The translations under genes were made by a program, and so were the position numbers. From assembly GCF_900230185.1 (NCBI RefSeq), contig NZ_OCSR01000001.1:2790001-2854000 (forward strand): a stretch of DNA of 64,000 nt. The letters run 5' to 3'. Shown piece by piece: positions 18,207 through 30,161 of the stretch; the stretch's first letter is position 1; every line of letters begins with the position of its first letter. The DNA is from Burkholderia sp. OK233. GTDB lineage: Bacteria; Pseudomonadota; Gammaproteobacteria; Burkholderiales; Burkholderiaceae. The notes below the pieces were generated by a model, which searched no databases, was not told the DNA's origin, and saw only the letters and a list, made by a program, of their open reading frames with translations.

Positions 18207-19070
18207 TCATGGCGCGGCTGCGCGCCCGAGCAGATAGCCAATGCCGTCAATCGCGCGCACGCCATACCACGACACCAACTCCCCATCGATCAACTCAATG
18301 CGCTTGCCGGCCAGCCGCGGATCTCGCTTCAGCGCGTCGCAATGTGCTTGCGTAAAGCGGTAGGGCTCGCTGGAAAGCAGGATACGATCGACACCCGTAA
18401 GCCACGGCGCGTCACCAAAGTCGAGCGTGGGATAACGCGCGGCGCCCGCCAGTCCGCCTTCTACGTCAGGCAGCGTCTGCCAGTTCACGAGCCGCAGCAT
18501 CGCGGCGATATAGGTATCGCGCGCCACCGTCATCCATGGTTCGCGCCAGATCAGATACAGCACGTTTTGCCTGGGAAACACCTGCGTGGCGGCCTCATGC
18601 AGACGTGTTTCGAGCGCCTCGCTCAAGTGCTGCGCTTCTTGTGCGCGGTCGAAGATCGCGCCCAGCAACGCGCACAGCGAGAGATTGTCCTGCGGTGTCT
18701 GCGGATGGGTGACGACGACATGCGGCACGAACGTGCGCAACTGCTCGACGGTATCGCGTTCGTTTTCGTCGATATTGACAATCAGATGGGTGGGCCGTAA
18801 AGCACGAATCGCGTCGACATTGACGGCCTTGGTGCCTCCGACCTTGCGTACCTGCCGCACCTTGTCATGCGGATGTACGCAAAAACCGGTGCGTCCGACG
18901 ATCTGCCTGTCGAGCCCCAGAGCGAACAGCAATTCGGTGATGCTCGGCACCAGCGAGACGATGCGGGTAGCGGTGCCGCGCGTATCGGCGCCCGACGCAT
19001 GGGCGCCCCGCGCATCGGCACCCGCAATTCCGTGCGCGACGCCGGCTGCATCGACCGCACGAGGCTGCAT
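18207..19070 (-). CDS. Cobalamin/metallophore-type binding protein (BtuF-like helical-backbone receptor)
   Basis: 287-aa protein of the helical-backbone metal receptor superfamily (PF01497): RIVSLVPSITELLFALGL near residue 36, then LRPTHLIVN and a central long helix. BtuF proteins of this type bind cobalamin in the periplasm. The oddity is the N-terminus: no signal peptide is visible. Instead there is a low-complexity segment (GADARGAHASGADTRG) encoded by an imperfect ~30-bp repeat at about 18974-19035. The neighbours are SDR and peptide-binding genes, with no btuCD. It could be cytoplasmic or exported by a non-classical signal. Confidence 0.78.
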   Translation of the reverse strand: MQPRAVDAAGVAHGIAGADARGAHASGADTRGTATRIVSLVPSITELLFALGLDRQIVGRTGFCVHPHDKVRQVRKVGGTKAVNVDAIRALRPTHLIVNIDENERDTVEQLRTFVPHVVVTHPQTPQDNLSLCALLGAIFDRAQEAQHLSEALETRLHEAATQVFPRQNVLYLIWREPWMTVARDTYIAAMLRLVNWQTLPDVEGGLAGAARYPTLDFGDAPWLTGVDRILLSSEPYRFTQAHCDALKRDPRLAGKRIELIDGELVSWYGVRAIDGIGYLLGRAAAP

Positions 19071-19073
19071 GAC

Positions 19074-19847
19074 TTACTCGGTGGCGGCGCGCGGTTTGCG
19101 CGGCGCGCGCTCGAAGGCGCGGTCATAGAGCCAGCGCGGCAGCACGTGCAGCAGCATCGCCACGATGCGCATCTGCCATGGGAACACGGCAAATGCGGTT
19201 TGACGCTCGACCGCCCCGGCGACCTTCACCGCGAAGCGGTCGGCGTCCATCAGGAACGGCATGGTGTACGGGTTGTGCTCGGTCATCGGCGTGCGGATAT
19301 AGCCGGGGGCGATCGTGACCACGCCGACGCCGAGGGGCCGCATCTCGACGCGCAACGCTTCCAGATACTTGAGCGCCGCCGACTTCGACGCGCTGTACGC
19401 GCCCGACCCCGGTAAGCCGCGCACGCTGGCGACGCTGGCGATCCCGACCAGCGTGCCTTTCTTCGCCGCGACCATCGCGGCGGCGAACGGCTCGAAGGTG
19501 GCGACCATGCCGAAATAGTTGATATCCATCACTTCGCGGAACGTGCGCAGGTCGCCGTGCCCGGTGACGGCACCGCGGCTGATGCCGGCATTGGCGATCA
19601 CGACGTCCGGCAATCCGTGCTGCGCGATGAACTGCGCGGCCGCTTCGGCGAGCGCCTCGCAGTCGCGGACGTCGACGGAATAGGTGGAGATGGAATTCTG
19701 CGGATGGGACTGCCGGAAGGCGGCGAGCGCGTCGCCGCGGCGGGCGACCAGGCCAAGAATCGCGCCGCGCCGCGCATATTCGGCGGCGAGCGCGAGGCCG
19801 ATGCCACTCGAGGCGCCGGTAATGAAAACCTTCAGGGGTGAACTCAT
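19074..19847 (-). CDS. SDR family oxidoreductase
   Basis: 257-aa short-chain dehydrogenase. The NAD(P)-binding motif is TGASSGIG near residue 10, NAG is present in VIANAGISRG, and the active-site pair is S plus YSASK (GSGAYSASKSAALKYLEALR). The C-terminal stretch (LLHVLPRWLYDRAFERAP) looks amphipathic and resembles SDRs of the family that associate with membranes. The reaction is unknown. The stop lies 3 bases before the BtuF-like start, so the two are likely cotranscribed. Confidence 0.9.
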   Translation of the reverse strand: MSSPLKVFITGASSGIGLALAAEYARRGAILGLVARRGDALAAFRQSHPQNSISTYSVDVRDCEALAEAAAQFIAQHGLPDVVIANAGISRGAVTGHGDLRTFREVMDINYFGMVATFEPFAAAMVAAKKGTLVGIASVASVRGLPGSGAYSASKSAALKYLEALRVEMRPLGVGVVTIAPGYIRTPMTEHNPYTMPFLMDADRFAVKVAGAVERQTAFAVFPWQMRIVAMLLHVLPRWLYDRAFERAPRKPRAATE

Positions 19848-19862
19848 TCCGGCGCCTCGGCT

Positions 19863-20501
19863 TTACATCTTCTTGGCGCGGATCTGCTGCACCAGATAGT
19901 CGAGCACCTGGGTTGTGCCCGGCAGGCTGTTGGTTGCAGCCGGACCGGTTTCATACTTGCCTTGCACGGCGAGCGTCGGCACGCCGTCGATCTTGTAGTC
20001 TTCCATCAGCTTCTTGTCTTTCTGCAGCGCGCTTTGCGTCGAGAACGAGTTGTACGCGTCCATGTACTTCTTCGGATCGACGCCGTTCTTCGCGAGGAAC
20101 TTGGCCTGGTCTTCCGGCGTCAGCAGGTAGTTCTTGTTGACGTGGATTTCATTGAAGACCTTCGGCGTGAGTTGCGTAGCGAGGCCGAGTGCGTCAAGCG
20201 CGTGGTACATCTTCGAGTGCGGAATGAAGTCGTCGCGGAAGGCAACCGGCACGCGCTTGAACACCACATCCGGACCTTGCTTCTTCACCCATGCTTCGAG
20301 GAACGGGTTGAATTCGTTGCAGTGCGGGCAGCCGTACCAGAAGAATTCGGTGACTTCGATCTTGCCGGCCGGCACGTCCGTAGGTTGCGGCGTGGACAGC
20401 ACGGTGTAGTCCTTGCCGGAAACCGGCGCGGGCGGCGATGCATGCGCCGTGGCGGCAACCAGGCCCAGCGAGAGGAACAGAATGCTCAGCAGTTTTTTCA
20501 T
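19863..20501 (-). CDS. dsbA: Thiol:disulfide interchange protein DsbA
   Basis: Periplasmic oxidase that introduces disulfides into exported proteins and is reoxidised by DsbB. The start at 20501 gives 212 aa with a signal peptide (MKKLLSILFLSLGLVAATAHA). The catalytic CPHC lies in FFWYGCPHCNEF, with the E. coli dipeptide PH, and the cis-proline loop in GVPTLAVQGKY. Betaproteobacterial DsbA proteins have this length. It follows the SPOR-protein gene on the same strand across a gap that holds a GC hairpin (20634-20666). Confidence 0.95.
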   Translation of the reverse strand: MKKLLSILFLSLGLVAATAHASPPAPVSGKDYTVLSTPQPTDVPAGKIEVTEFFWYGCPHCNEFNPFLEAWVKKQGPDVVFKRVPVAFRDDFIPHSKMYHALDALGLATQLTPKVFNEIHVNKNYLLTPEDQAKFLAKNGVDPKKYMDAYNSFSTQSALQKDKKLMEDYKIDGVPTLAVQGKYETGPAATNSLPGTTQVLDYLVQQIRAKKM

Positions 20502-20633
20502 GTTGTGTTGACCCAAGTAGGCGGTAAAGCGGTGGCGCCACGCAAATGCCCGTCACCGTTTTCAATGTCGGCGTTGGACGCTCTGGTCGTCCGTTGTGCT
20601 TGTCGGTTGTGTTTGTCGATTTTGCTTGTGACC

Positions 20634-20666
20634 CGCGCCGCACGCCGATAGTTCGGCGGCGGCGCG
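20634..20666. other. GC-rich hairpin between the SPOR gene and dsbA
   Basis: CGCGCCG (20634-20640) pairs with CGGCGCG (20660-20666), with an inner CGCCGA/TCGGCG stem. No T run follows on either strand, so it may be a weak terminator or an mRNA-processing structure. Confidence 0.45.
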
Positions 20667-20698
20667 TTCCGGCAAATCACGGTTTGTTTATTGTTTGC

Positions 20699-21499
20699 TT
20701 ATTGCTTCGTAAAGCGGATCACGGCTGTATCCACGCCCGCGTCGGACAGACGCTGACGGCTCGAATTCATGTCCTCGAACTTCGAGAACGGGCCGATACG
20801 CACGCGGTAGTACGTCACACCGCCCGCGTCGCGCTGCGTGACCTTCGATTCGAAGCCCTGGAAGGCGAGACGCGCACGCTGCTGCTCGGCGTCGGCCGAG
20901 GTCTTGTAGGCGCCCACTTGCAGGAAGTAGCCGGTGTTCGCATCACCCGCTGCCGGCGCCGCGCCGGAACCCGGCTTGGCGTTGGCGGCCGTGGTGGGCG
21001 ACGTGCCCTTCGGCGCCGAGCCTGCCGCGGTGGCGGCCGGTGCGCTGGCGCCTTGCTGCTTCTTCACCGGTGCGGTGGCCGTGCCGTTGCCGTTATCCTG
21101 CGCGGGCTTCGGTGCGACTGCCGTGCCGTTCCCATTACCGCTCGACGGCGGAACTTCGACGATTTGCGGTTCTTCCAGCATGCCCGACTGCGTCTGCGCG
21201 TTGGTCTGGCCCGGCGCGGTGTTCGGCGGCGCCGGTTGCGCGGCTTGCGGCACCGGCTGGCCCGGCGTCTTGCCTTGCAGGGGACGGTTCGGGTCGTATT
21301 GCTGCGCCTGGCTCGCACCGGTGTCGGGCGACGCGGGCGGCGCGACCTTCGAGACGAACGGCGTAGGCGCACGGGTGATATACAGCGCCACCACTACCGC
21401 GATCGCGAGACCGACGATCAGGCCCAGCACGATGCCGAGAAAAGTGCCCCCGGTTTGTTTCGATTGCGATTGCTTTGTTGTGCGGCGTGGTTTTGCCAT
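20699..21499 (-). CDS. SPOR-domain protein, FtsN-like
   Basis: 266-aa bitopic membrane protein. A basic cytoplasmic head (AKPRRTTKQSQSKQ) is followed by one transmembrane segment at about residues 20-45 (FLGIVLGLIVGLAIAVVVAL). A long Pro/Ala/Gln-rich periplasmic linker leads to a C-terminal SPOR domain (YFLQVGAYKTSADAEQQRA, then YYRVRIGPF), which binds denuded glycan at division sites. Architecture and the argS neighbour match the protein annotated as FtsN-like in Burkholderia. The start is the ATG at 21499; a TTG six codons upstream is less likely. Confidence 0.88.
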   Translation of the reverse strand: MAKPRRTTKQSQSKQTGGTFLGIVLGLIVGLAIAVVVALYITRAPTPFVSKVAPPASPDTGASQAQQYDPNRPLQGKTPGQPVPQAAQPAPPNTAPGQTNAQTQSGMLEEPQIVEVPPSSGNGNGTAVAPKPAQDNGNGTATAPVKKQQGASAPAATAAGSAPKGTSPTTAANAKPGSGAAPAAGDANTGYFLQVGAYKTSADAEQQRARLAFQGFESKVTQRDAGGVTYYRVRIGPFSKFEDMNSSRQRLSDAGVDTAVIRFTKQ

Positions 21500-21578
21500 C
21501 GTATGAATCACCTGCAAAAAGAATCCTGGAACGGCCGTCGATTATAACGACGGCCGCATGCATGTTGCGCCGGAGGAC

Positions 21579-23369
21579 TTACATCTTGACGGGAGCGGAG
21601 ACGCCGATCGTCGCGAGACCGTTGGCCAGCACCTGACGCGTGGCGGCAAGCAGCGCGACGCGCGCATTGCGCTCGGCGGCGTCGTCGACCAGCACGCGTT
21701 CGGCTCTGTCATTGTAGAACGAGTGGAATTCCCCGGCGAGGTCGCGCAGATAGAACGCGACCGCGTGCGGCGCGAGTTCGCCGGCGGCGTGCTCCAGCAT
21801 GTCCGGAAACTCGGCGAGCTTGTTCAGCAGGGCCATGGCGCGTTCGCTGATGAGCGGCGACACGTCCACGGCGGCCAGCGTGCTTTCGTCCGTGCTGTAG
21901 CGCGCCTTGCATTCCGCGATGACCGAGCAGATCCGCGCATGCGCATACTGCACGTAGTGCACCGGATTTTCGTCGTTCTGTTTCAAGGCCAGGTCGATGT
22001 CGAACACGAATTCTGTATCCGCCTTGCGCGAAATCAGGAAGAAGCGCACGGCGTCGCGGCCGCGGCGAATCGTCTCTTCGTCGATCAGGTCGACGGCGGC
22101 TTCCGAGCCCGGCGTCGCGCCGCCCGACCATTCGATCAGGTCGCGCACGGTCACATAGCTGCCGGCGCGCTTGGAGATTTTCACCTCTTCGCCGTTGCGC
22201 ATCACCGTGACCATCTTGTGCAGGATGTAGTCGGGATAGCCCTTCGGAATGCCGATGCCGAGCCCTTGCAGGCCGGCGCGCACCCGCGCGATCGTGCCGT
22301 GGTGGTCCGAGCCCTGAATGTTGATGACCTTGGTAAAGCCGCGTTCCCACTTGGCGACGTGGTAGGCGACGTCCGGCACGAAGTACGTGTAGGTGCCGTC
22401 GGTCTTGCGCATCACGCGGTCTTTGTCGTCGCCGTCGTCGGTGGTGCGCAGCCACAGCGCGCCTTCCTGTTCGTAGGTCTTGCCGGCGGCGATCAGCGCC
22501 GCGACGGTCTTCTCGACCCGGCCTTCCTTGTACAGCGACGACTCGAGGTAGTACTCGTCGAACTTCACGCCGAAGGCCTGCAAGTCCATGTCCTGCTCGC
22601 GGCGCAGGTAGGCGACCGCGAAGCGGCGGATCGCTTCGAGGTCGTCGACGTCGGCCGCGCCCGTGACGGGTTCGCCGTCGCTCGCGGCAACGGTGACGCC
22701 GTTCAGATAGTCTTTGGCGATGTCGGCGATGTACTCGCCGTTGTACGCCGAGGCCGGCCAGCCTTCGTCGCCTGGGGCGAGGCCGCGGGCGCGTGCCTGG
22801 GTCGACAGGGCGAGCGTCTGGATCTGCACGCCGGCGTCGTTGTAATAGAACTCGCGGTGCACGTCCCAGCCTTGCGAGGCCAGCACGTTCGAGAGCGCGT
22901 CGCCGAGCGCGGCCTGGCGGCCGTGGCCGACATGCAGCGGCCCAGTCGGGTTGGCCGAGACGAATTCGATCAGCACATGCTTGCCGGCTTCGCGCTGCGA
23001 ACGGCCGAAGGCATCCTTTTCAGCGAACACGGCGGCGATCACCGCCTGCTTGGCGGCGGCCGCGAGGCGCAGGTTGATGAAGCCGGGGCCGGCCACTTCG
23101 GCGGCTTCCACGAGACCCTTGGCTCGCGGCTGCGCAAGCAGCGCGTCGACGATCTGTTGCGCCAGCTGGCGCGGGTTGGCGCGCAGCGGCTTGGCGAGTT
23201 GCATCGCCACATTGCAGGCGACGTCGCCGTGCGCGGCGACCTTGGGACGTTCCAGGGTGATCGTGGGCGACACGAAGGCGGCTTCGCTCGCGCCTTGGGT
23301 TGCATCAGCAACCTGCTTCACCGTGTCGGCGAGCAGTGTTTCGAGAGTAAGTTTATGTGCAGGCAGCAT
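21579..23369 (-). CDS. argS: Arginyl-tRNA synthetase
   Basis: Class I aminoacyl-tRNA synthetase that charges tRNA-Arg. The 596 aa include the N-terminal Add-1 domain, the HIGH-type motif in [15 protein letters not shown], the KMSKS-like [13 protein letters not shown], and the C-terminal anticodon-binding domain with the DALRP-like end [15 protein letters not shown]. Length is normal. It is immediately upstream of the SPOR-domain gene (80-base gap) on the minus strand, and probably cotranscribed with it. Confidence 0.97.
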   Translation of the reverse strand: MLPAHKLTLETLLADTVKQVADATQGASEAAFVSPTITLERPKVAAHGDVACNVAMQLAKPLRANPRQLAQQIVDALLAQPRAKGLVEAAEVAGPGFINLRLAAAAKQAVIAAVFAEKDAFGRSQREAGKHVLIEFVSANPTGPLHVGHGRQAALGDALSNVLASQGWDVHREFYYNDAGVQIQTLALSTQARARGLAPGDEGWPASAYNGEYIADIAKDYLNGVTVAASDGEPVTGAADVDDLEAIRRFAVAYLRREQDMDLQAFGVKFDEYYLESSLYKEGRVEKTVAALIAAGKTYEQEGALWLRTTDDGDDKDRVMRKTDGTYTYFVPDVAYHVAKWERGFTKVINIQGSDHHGTIARVRAGLQGLGIGIPKGYPDYILHKMVTVMRNGEEVKISKRAGSYVTVRDLIEWSGGATPGSEAAVDLIDEETIRRGRDAVRFFLISRKADTEFVFDIDLALKQNDENPVHYVQYAHARICSVIAECKARYSTDESTLAAVDVSPLISERAMALLNKLAEFPDMLEHAAGELAPHAVAFYLRDLAGEFHSFYNDRAERVLVDDAAERNARVALLAATRQVLANGLATIGVSAPVKM

Positions 23370-23811
23370 GCTTGTTGCGAGTCCAGTGAGGCAATCCGGT
23401 GATGCGGAAGAAGCGGCGGCCGCGCGCGAGGCGCAGCCGATTCGTCAGAAGCGTGGAAAGCGGCGATGCACCGTCCTGGACGCGCCGGGCACTCCGGGGC
23501 GTCATCAGGCACGTAGCGTGCAACGCGTCTAGCGCGGTGCCAGGCCGGGACGCTTGCTGCGGCGGCCTGGTGCGGCAGCAGGCGGGGTTGCGGCCAACCG
23601 GCCCAGCCACGCCACCTTCGCTATGCCGCGCGCGGCGCATTGCGGCGCGCTTTTCCGTCCAGACGGATTTTAGCAGGTGCTAATATGTTCAATGAGATGC
23701 CCACCAAGGGCCGTGGCCGCCGTGCCTGATCGGCGTGCCAACGTAACGCGCGCCGGTGGCGGATGTCGGGCTGCCCACGCGTCGATCCAACATAACGAAA
23801 AGGGAACAGTC
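23370..23811. other. Intergenic region between divergent argS and the DUF1840 gene
   Basis: About 440 bases with no supported gene. Two adjacent small palindromes occur: TCCGTC-CA-GACGGA (23654-23667) and TAGCA-GG-TGCTA (23671-23682). The second overlaps a -10-like TAATAT at 23681-23686. Together they could form a promoter with an operator for the rightward gene. The remaining open frames in both directions look arginine-rich and random. Confidence 0.4.
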
Positions 23812-24138
23812 ATGCTGATTACTTTCAAATGCCGGGCCGCGCCGGACGTGATGATGCTGGAAAATCTCGCTCAGTACCTGGTTGGCATTGTCGGCAAGCG
23901 CCTGGGTGAGCGAGGTGTCATCACCCACGACGAACTGAGCGTTGCGATCACGAAACTCGAATCGGCGATCAGTGTCGACAAACAGGAACGTGCCGAGCAC
24001 GACGGCCATTTTCATGAAGGCGAAGACGGCCACGAGCATCATGAGATTCCGCCGGGACTCGCCCAGCGCGCGTATCCGTTTCTCGACATGCTGCGCGCCG
24101 CGCAGAAGGAAAACGCGGATATCGTCTGGGGTCTCTGA
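23812..24138 (+). CDS. DUF1840 domain-containing protein
   Basis: 108-aa small soluble protein of the DUF1840 family, known mainly from beta- and gammaproteobacteria and without an assigned function. It starts MLITFKCRAAPDVMMLENLA and ends PFLDMLRAAQKENADIVWGL, the two conserved ends of the family. The middle holds a histidine/acid-rich stretch (HDGHFHEGEDGHEHHE) that might bind a metal. The ATG at 23812 follows an AAAAGGGAAC ribosome-binding sequence; the frame upstream of it lacks coding character. Confidence 0.88.
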   Translation: MLITFKCRAAPDVMMLENLAQYLVGIVGKRLGERGVITHDELSVAITKLESAISVDKQERAEHDGHFHEGEDGHEHHEIPPGLAQRAYPFLDMLRAAQKENADIVWGL

Positions 24139-24204
24139 TCCCGCAGCGGTCCGCCGGCGGTGGCGTTCGCCGCGTCTCGCGGCGCTGGTCGTGACGTGTC
24201 AATG

Positions 24205-24231
24205 AAAAGAGCCCGCATCAGCGGGCTCTTT
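24205..24231 (+). terminator. Intrinsic terminator after the DUF1840 gene
   Basis: AAAAGAGCCCGC, ATCA loop, GCGGGCTCTTT. The flanking A and T runs allow it to work for the convergent small gene (24270-24479) as well. Confidence 0.88.
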
Positions 24232-24269
24232 GTCGTTCACGGGTACTGCGGCCCGTCTGCCGAACCTGT

Positions 24270-24479
24270 TTACTGGCTGGCGGCGTCCGCCGGGGTAGCC
24301 ATCGGTGCCGACGCACCCTTCTTCATTTTTTGCTTCTTGGGCTTCTTGACGTGCTTCACAGTGGGCGGCGAATACGAACTGACCGCGCTGGAGCCGGCCG
24401 GAGCGGCGGGCTGGGCCAGCGCCACCGAGGCGCCTGCGGCGAGCGAAACAGCAGTCAATAACAGCGTCAGCTTCTTCAT
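24270..24479 (-). CDS. Small exported basic protein, hypothetical
   Basis: 69-aa protein with a clear signal peptide (MKKLTLLLTAVSLAAGASVALA, cleaved before QPAAP). The mature part is only ~47 residues, Ala/Ser/Pro-rich with a strongly basic cluster KHVKKPKKQKMKKG. It has no recognisable domain. Small periplasmic proteins of this composition are common in Burkholderiaceae. The start at 24479 follows a GGAGAAAAT ribosome-binding sequence on the minus strand; the frame continues upstream but without coding signals. Confidence 0.75.
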   Translation of the reverse strand: MKKLTLLLTAVSLAAGASVALAQPAAPAGSSAVSSYSPPTVKHVKKPKKQKMKKGASAPMATPADAASQ

Positions 24480-24636
24480 ACGATTTTCTCCGTTGACGAT
24501 TGCAATTTGATAAGCCGACGCGTTTTGGCCGCGTCTGGCGGGTTGATGCCGTTTCAGTCTACAAAGCCGAAAATTACACTGCCGCAAATATTCAGCCTAG
24601 CGTGCCCGATATAGTAGGTCGCCCGCCCCGCAATGC

Positions 24637-27354
<2,718 letters not shown>

Positions 27355-27438
27355 GGCGTAGGTGCGGTTCGGTTGCGTGCGGTTACGTGCGTCGGGTTCG
27401 ATAGCGGAAGAGCGGCGGATCAGGATCGAGCCGCCGGC

Positions 27439-28509
27439 TCAGGCTGCGTCGCGGTATTGCGTCGGCCATTGGCGCGGCTTCACTTCAGCCAGCGCCTTGG
27501 CAATCGCAGCAATATGCTCCGGCGTTGTGCCGCAGCAGCCGCCGGCGATATTCACGAGGCCGGCCTGCGCGAACTCCTTCAGCAATCCCGACGTATCCGC
27601 CGGCAATTCGTCGAAGCCCGTATCGCTCATCGGATTCGGCAAACCGGCGTTCGGATAGCACGACACGTAGGTGTCGCACAGCCTGGCCAGTTCGGCGATG
27701 TACGGGCGCATCAGCGCCGCGCCCAGCGCGCAGTTCAAACCGAAGGTGAGCGGCTTTGCGTGACGCAGCGAGTTCCAGAAGGCCTCGACGGTTTGTCCCG
27801 AGAGAATCCGGCCCGATGCATCGGTGACGGTGCCCGAGATCATGATCGGGAGGCGCTCGCCGGTGTCTTCGAACAACTCGTCCAGCGCGAACAGCGCGGC
27901 CTTTGCGTTGAGCGTGTCGAAGATCGTTTCGACGAGGAACAGATCGCAGCCGCCGTCGAGCAATGCCTTCGCCTGTTCGTAGTACGCGGCGCGCAGTTCG
28001 TCGAACGTCACGTTGCGTGCGCCCGGATCGTTCACGTCTGGGGAAATGCTCGCCGTCTTCGGCGTCGGTCCGATCGCGCCGGCGACGAAGCGCGGCTTGT
28101 CGGGCGTCGAGTACTTGTCGCAGGCGGCGCGCGCCAGCTTCGCCGATTCGAGATTCATCTCGATGGCGAGGTCTTCCATTCCGTAGTCGGCCTGCGCAAC
28201 CGTGGTCGCACCGAACGTGTTGGTTTCGATGATATCCGCGCCGGCCGCGAGGTACTGCTCGTGAATCTCGCCGATGATCTGCGGCTGCGTGATCGACAGC
28301 AACTCGTTGTTGCCCTTGATGTCGCGCCCGTAGTCCTTGAAGCGCTCGCCACGATAGCGGGCTTCGTCGAGCTTGTAACGCTGGATCATCGTGCCCATTG
28401 CGCCGTCCAGAATCAGGATGCGCGACTTGAGCAGCGCGGGCAGCGCCGTGCCGCGCGTGTAGGCGGCGTCGGGACGGACTGGCGTGGCGGATTGAGCAGG
28501 CTGGTTCAT
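27439..28509 (-). CDS. metH: Methionine synthase, homocysteine-binding part (MetH, first subunit)
   Basis: 356-aa homocysteine S-methyltransferase domain corresponding to residues 1-353 of E. coli MetH. It opens with [18 protein letters not shown]. The zinc ligands are the cysteine in FGLNCALGA and the pair in [12 protein letters not shown] near the C-terminus. It should bind zinc and homocysteine and dock with the 905-aa partner encoded just downstream. There is no transmembrane or folate domain. The leader upstream carries 12-13-bp tandem repeats. The dispersed arrangement is known in Burkholderia and some other bacteria. Confidence 0.95.
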   Translation of the reverse strand: MNQPAQSATPVRPDAAYTRGTALPALLKSRILILDGAMGTMIQRYKLDEARYRGERFKDYGRDIKGNNELLSITQPQIIGEIHEQYLAAGADIIETNTFGATTVAQADYGMEDLAIEMNLESAKLARAACDKYSTPDKPRFVAGAIGPTPKTASISPDVNDPGARNVTFDELRAAYYEQAKALLDGGCDLFLVETIFDTLNAKAALFALDELFEDTGERLPIMISGTVTDASGRILSGQTVEAFWNSLRHAKPLTFGLNCALGAALMRPYIAELARLCDTYVSCYPNAGLPNPMSDTGFDELPADTSGLLKEFAQAGLVNIAGGCCGTTPEHIAAIAKALAEVKPRQWPTQYRDAA

Positions 28510-28638
28510 GGCGGACGAGGGCTTGCGCCGGCTTTTTCGGGAAACCTGTCATTGTAGCCGCTGTGAGGCGGTCCCGCCCGGCGCCCGCCCAGTAGGCGGA
28601 TGCGCGTGCCGCGGCAACGGTCGCCGGGGCTGTGGCCG

Positions 28639-28701
28639 CAGCGGAAACAAACAGCGGAAATAAACAGCGGAAACGACAGCGGAAATAAACAGCTGAAACT
28701 G
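28639..28701. repeat. 12-13-bp tandem repeat in the metH leader
   Basis: Five consecutive units of the form CAGCGGAAAYAAA start at 28639, 28652, 28665, 28677 and 28690. The third and fifth are one base shorter and the fifth is diverged (CAGCTGAAACTG). A sixth degenerate unit, CAGGGGAAACAAAA, runs into the terminator. Confidence 0.85.
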
Positions 28702-28707
28702 CAGGGG

Positions 28708-28746
28708 AAACAAAACGGCCCAGTCAGGTGAAAGCCTGCTGGGCCG
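28708..28746 (-). terminator. Intrinsic terminator downstream of the DUF3567 gene
   Basis: On the minus strand CGGCCCAG and CTGGGCCG arms enclose an inner CAGG/CCTG stem, followed by TTTTGTTT. It lies about 95 bases after the DUF3567 stop and insulates the metH leader. Confidence 0.8.
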
Positions 28747-28839
28747 CGTTACTTCTGCTGACCGCCTTATAAAGGCCGCCGGCTAAGCCGGTCGGCGCGG
28801 TCGATGGTTGTCGCCAAAGCGTTACGTTAAACCCTTCAG

Positions 28840-29097
28840 TTAGTGAAGAATCACCGGTTGATGCATCAGGCTGTCGAATTGCCCGAGGAATTCGTCTACC
28901 TCATCCAGCGACGGTTCCTCTTCGATCAGCTTTTGCACATGCTCGCGGAAACGCGCTGCCATTGCACCGTCAATGTAGATTTCGCGCTGCATGTTCTTGT
29001 CGACGATCTCGTAGCCGCCTGATTTCATGGCCAACGGGCCTTCCTGCGGCGGAAACTCGACGACACAATAGTTGGGGCTGTTATAGATCATTTGCAT
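28840..29097 (-). CDS. DUF3567 domain-containing protein
   Basis: 85-aa protein of the betaproteobacterial DUF3567 family, recognised by the N-terminus MQMIYNSPNYCVVEFP and the GGYEIVDKN block. The C-terminal half is predicted helical and acidic (LIEEEPSLDEVDEFLGQFD). It carries no signal peptide or membrane segment, so it should be cytoplasmic. Its function is unknown. It starts with ATG at 29097 behind an AGGAGTGTCGC ribosome-binding region and has its own terminator. Confidence 0.88.
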   Translation of the reverse strand: MQMIYNSPNYCVVEFPPQEGPLAMKSGGYEIVDKNMQREIYIDGAMAARFREHVQKLIEEEPSLDEVDEFLGQFDSLMHQPVILH

Positions 29098-29214
29098 GGC
29101 GACACTCCTTATTTCCGTTGGCTCCTGGCCATTCCTGCGCCATAGGTGGAGCTTGTGGTGTGGAATTCAAGGGGTGGGTCCGGATTGACGCTTGTACAGT
29201 TCCGAACCTACCGG

Positions 29215-30003
29215 TTAGACCGGCTTTCCAAGAAACGTTTCAAGCAGTGCAGCAAAACGGTGAGATTGCTCGATGGGCGCAAGATGAGCGGCCTCGAGTA
29301 TTTCGAACTGCGCGCCTTGGATGGCGTCTGCTATTGCCTGCGTAGCAGCAGGTAGCGTGCCCGTGTCGTGGCGGCCTCCCACGGCCAACGTCGGGCAACG
29401 TATTGTTCCCAGCTTACCGCGTAGATCGAAATCGCGCAGGGCTTCGCACGCCATGGCGTAGCCTTCTGGCAACGTATGGCTCAGCACCTCCCGGATCTGC
29501 TCGACCGCTTCGGGATGCGCCGCCTGGAAATCGGGCGTCAGCCAGCGGCTCAATGTCGCAGGCACCAGTGATGCCATACCGTCCGCGCGCGCCGCCGCCG
29601 CACGTTGATCCCATATCGCACGGCCTTCGGGCGGAGTGCCACACGTGGTGTCGGCAACGGTCAGCGTGTCGACACGTGACGGGTGGTCTAGCGCGAATTG
29701 CTGCGCGATCATGCCGCCCATTGACATGCCGACAAGATGCGTGGTGAGTGCGCCGACCGCATCAAGCAACGCGGCGAGATCGCGGGACAGATCGGCGACG
29801 CTGAACGGTTCGCTCGATACCGCGGCCTTGCCGTGGCCGCGCAGGTCGTAGCGCAATACGGTGTACTCGTCGCGGAAATAGCCGGCGAGCTGGTCCCAAA
29901 CAGACAGATCGCCGCCGAGCTGATGAATGAACGTTAGCCACGGGCCGCCGCCCTCATTGCTCAGGACATAGCGCGTCTCGATACCGTTGATTTTCACTTG
30001 CAT
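29215..30003 (-). CDS. Alpha/beta-fold hydrolase, 3-oxoadipate enol-lactonase-like
   Basis: 262-aa cytoplasmic hydrolase close to PcaD, which opens 3-oxoadipate enol-lactone in the beta-ketoadipate pathway. The nucleophile elbow is GMSMGG (about residue 93), the acid is in GGRHDTGTLP, and the histidine in AAHLAPIEQ. LRYDLRGHGKA and FIHQLGGD are the expected oxyanion-side motifs. No other pca genes are adjacent, so it may act on another lactone or ester. The neighbours are DUF3567 and a DUF3108 protein. Confidence 0.82.
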   Translation of the reverse strand: MQVKINGIETRYVLSNEGGGPWLTFIHQLGGDLSVWDQLAGYFRDEYTVLRYDLRGHGKAAVSSEPFSVADLSRDLAALLDAVGALTTHLVGMSMGGMIAQQFALDHPSRVDTLTVADTTCGTPPEGRAIWDQRAAAARADGMASLVPATLSRWLTPDFQAAHPEAVEQIREVLSHTLPEGYAMACEALRDFDLRGKLGTIRCPTLAVGGRHDTGTLPAATQAIADAIQGAQFEILEAAHLAPIEQSHRFAALLETFLGKPV

Positions 30004-30161
30004 GCGGGCTCCTTGAAAGGGAACGCAGTGGAAAGAGCCGTTTGCGCGCTTCTCCCTCCTTCACTATACCTACGTGGCGGCCGCGCGAACGGTTGCAGTT
30101 CATCGTGCGAGTGAGTCGCGTCACGGAAGTTTCAGCGATCTGTTCGAGACCCTGCTCGGGT

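Larger units (their letters stand above)
28510..28839. other. Leader of the split metH operon
   Basis: 330 bases without a gene. From the metH side it holds a GC-rich stretch, a tandem-repeat block (28639-28701) and the terminator of the DUF3567 gene (28708-28746). I looked for SAH, SAM and cobalamin riboswitch features and saw none that I could align with confidence. Confidence 0.45.

Noticed and set aside
28510..28840. SAH, SAM or cobalamin riboswitch upstream of metH
   Set aside because: I could not recognise the conserved core of any of these in the leader; the stem at 28716-28746 has a T run and is better explained as the terminator of the upstream gene.
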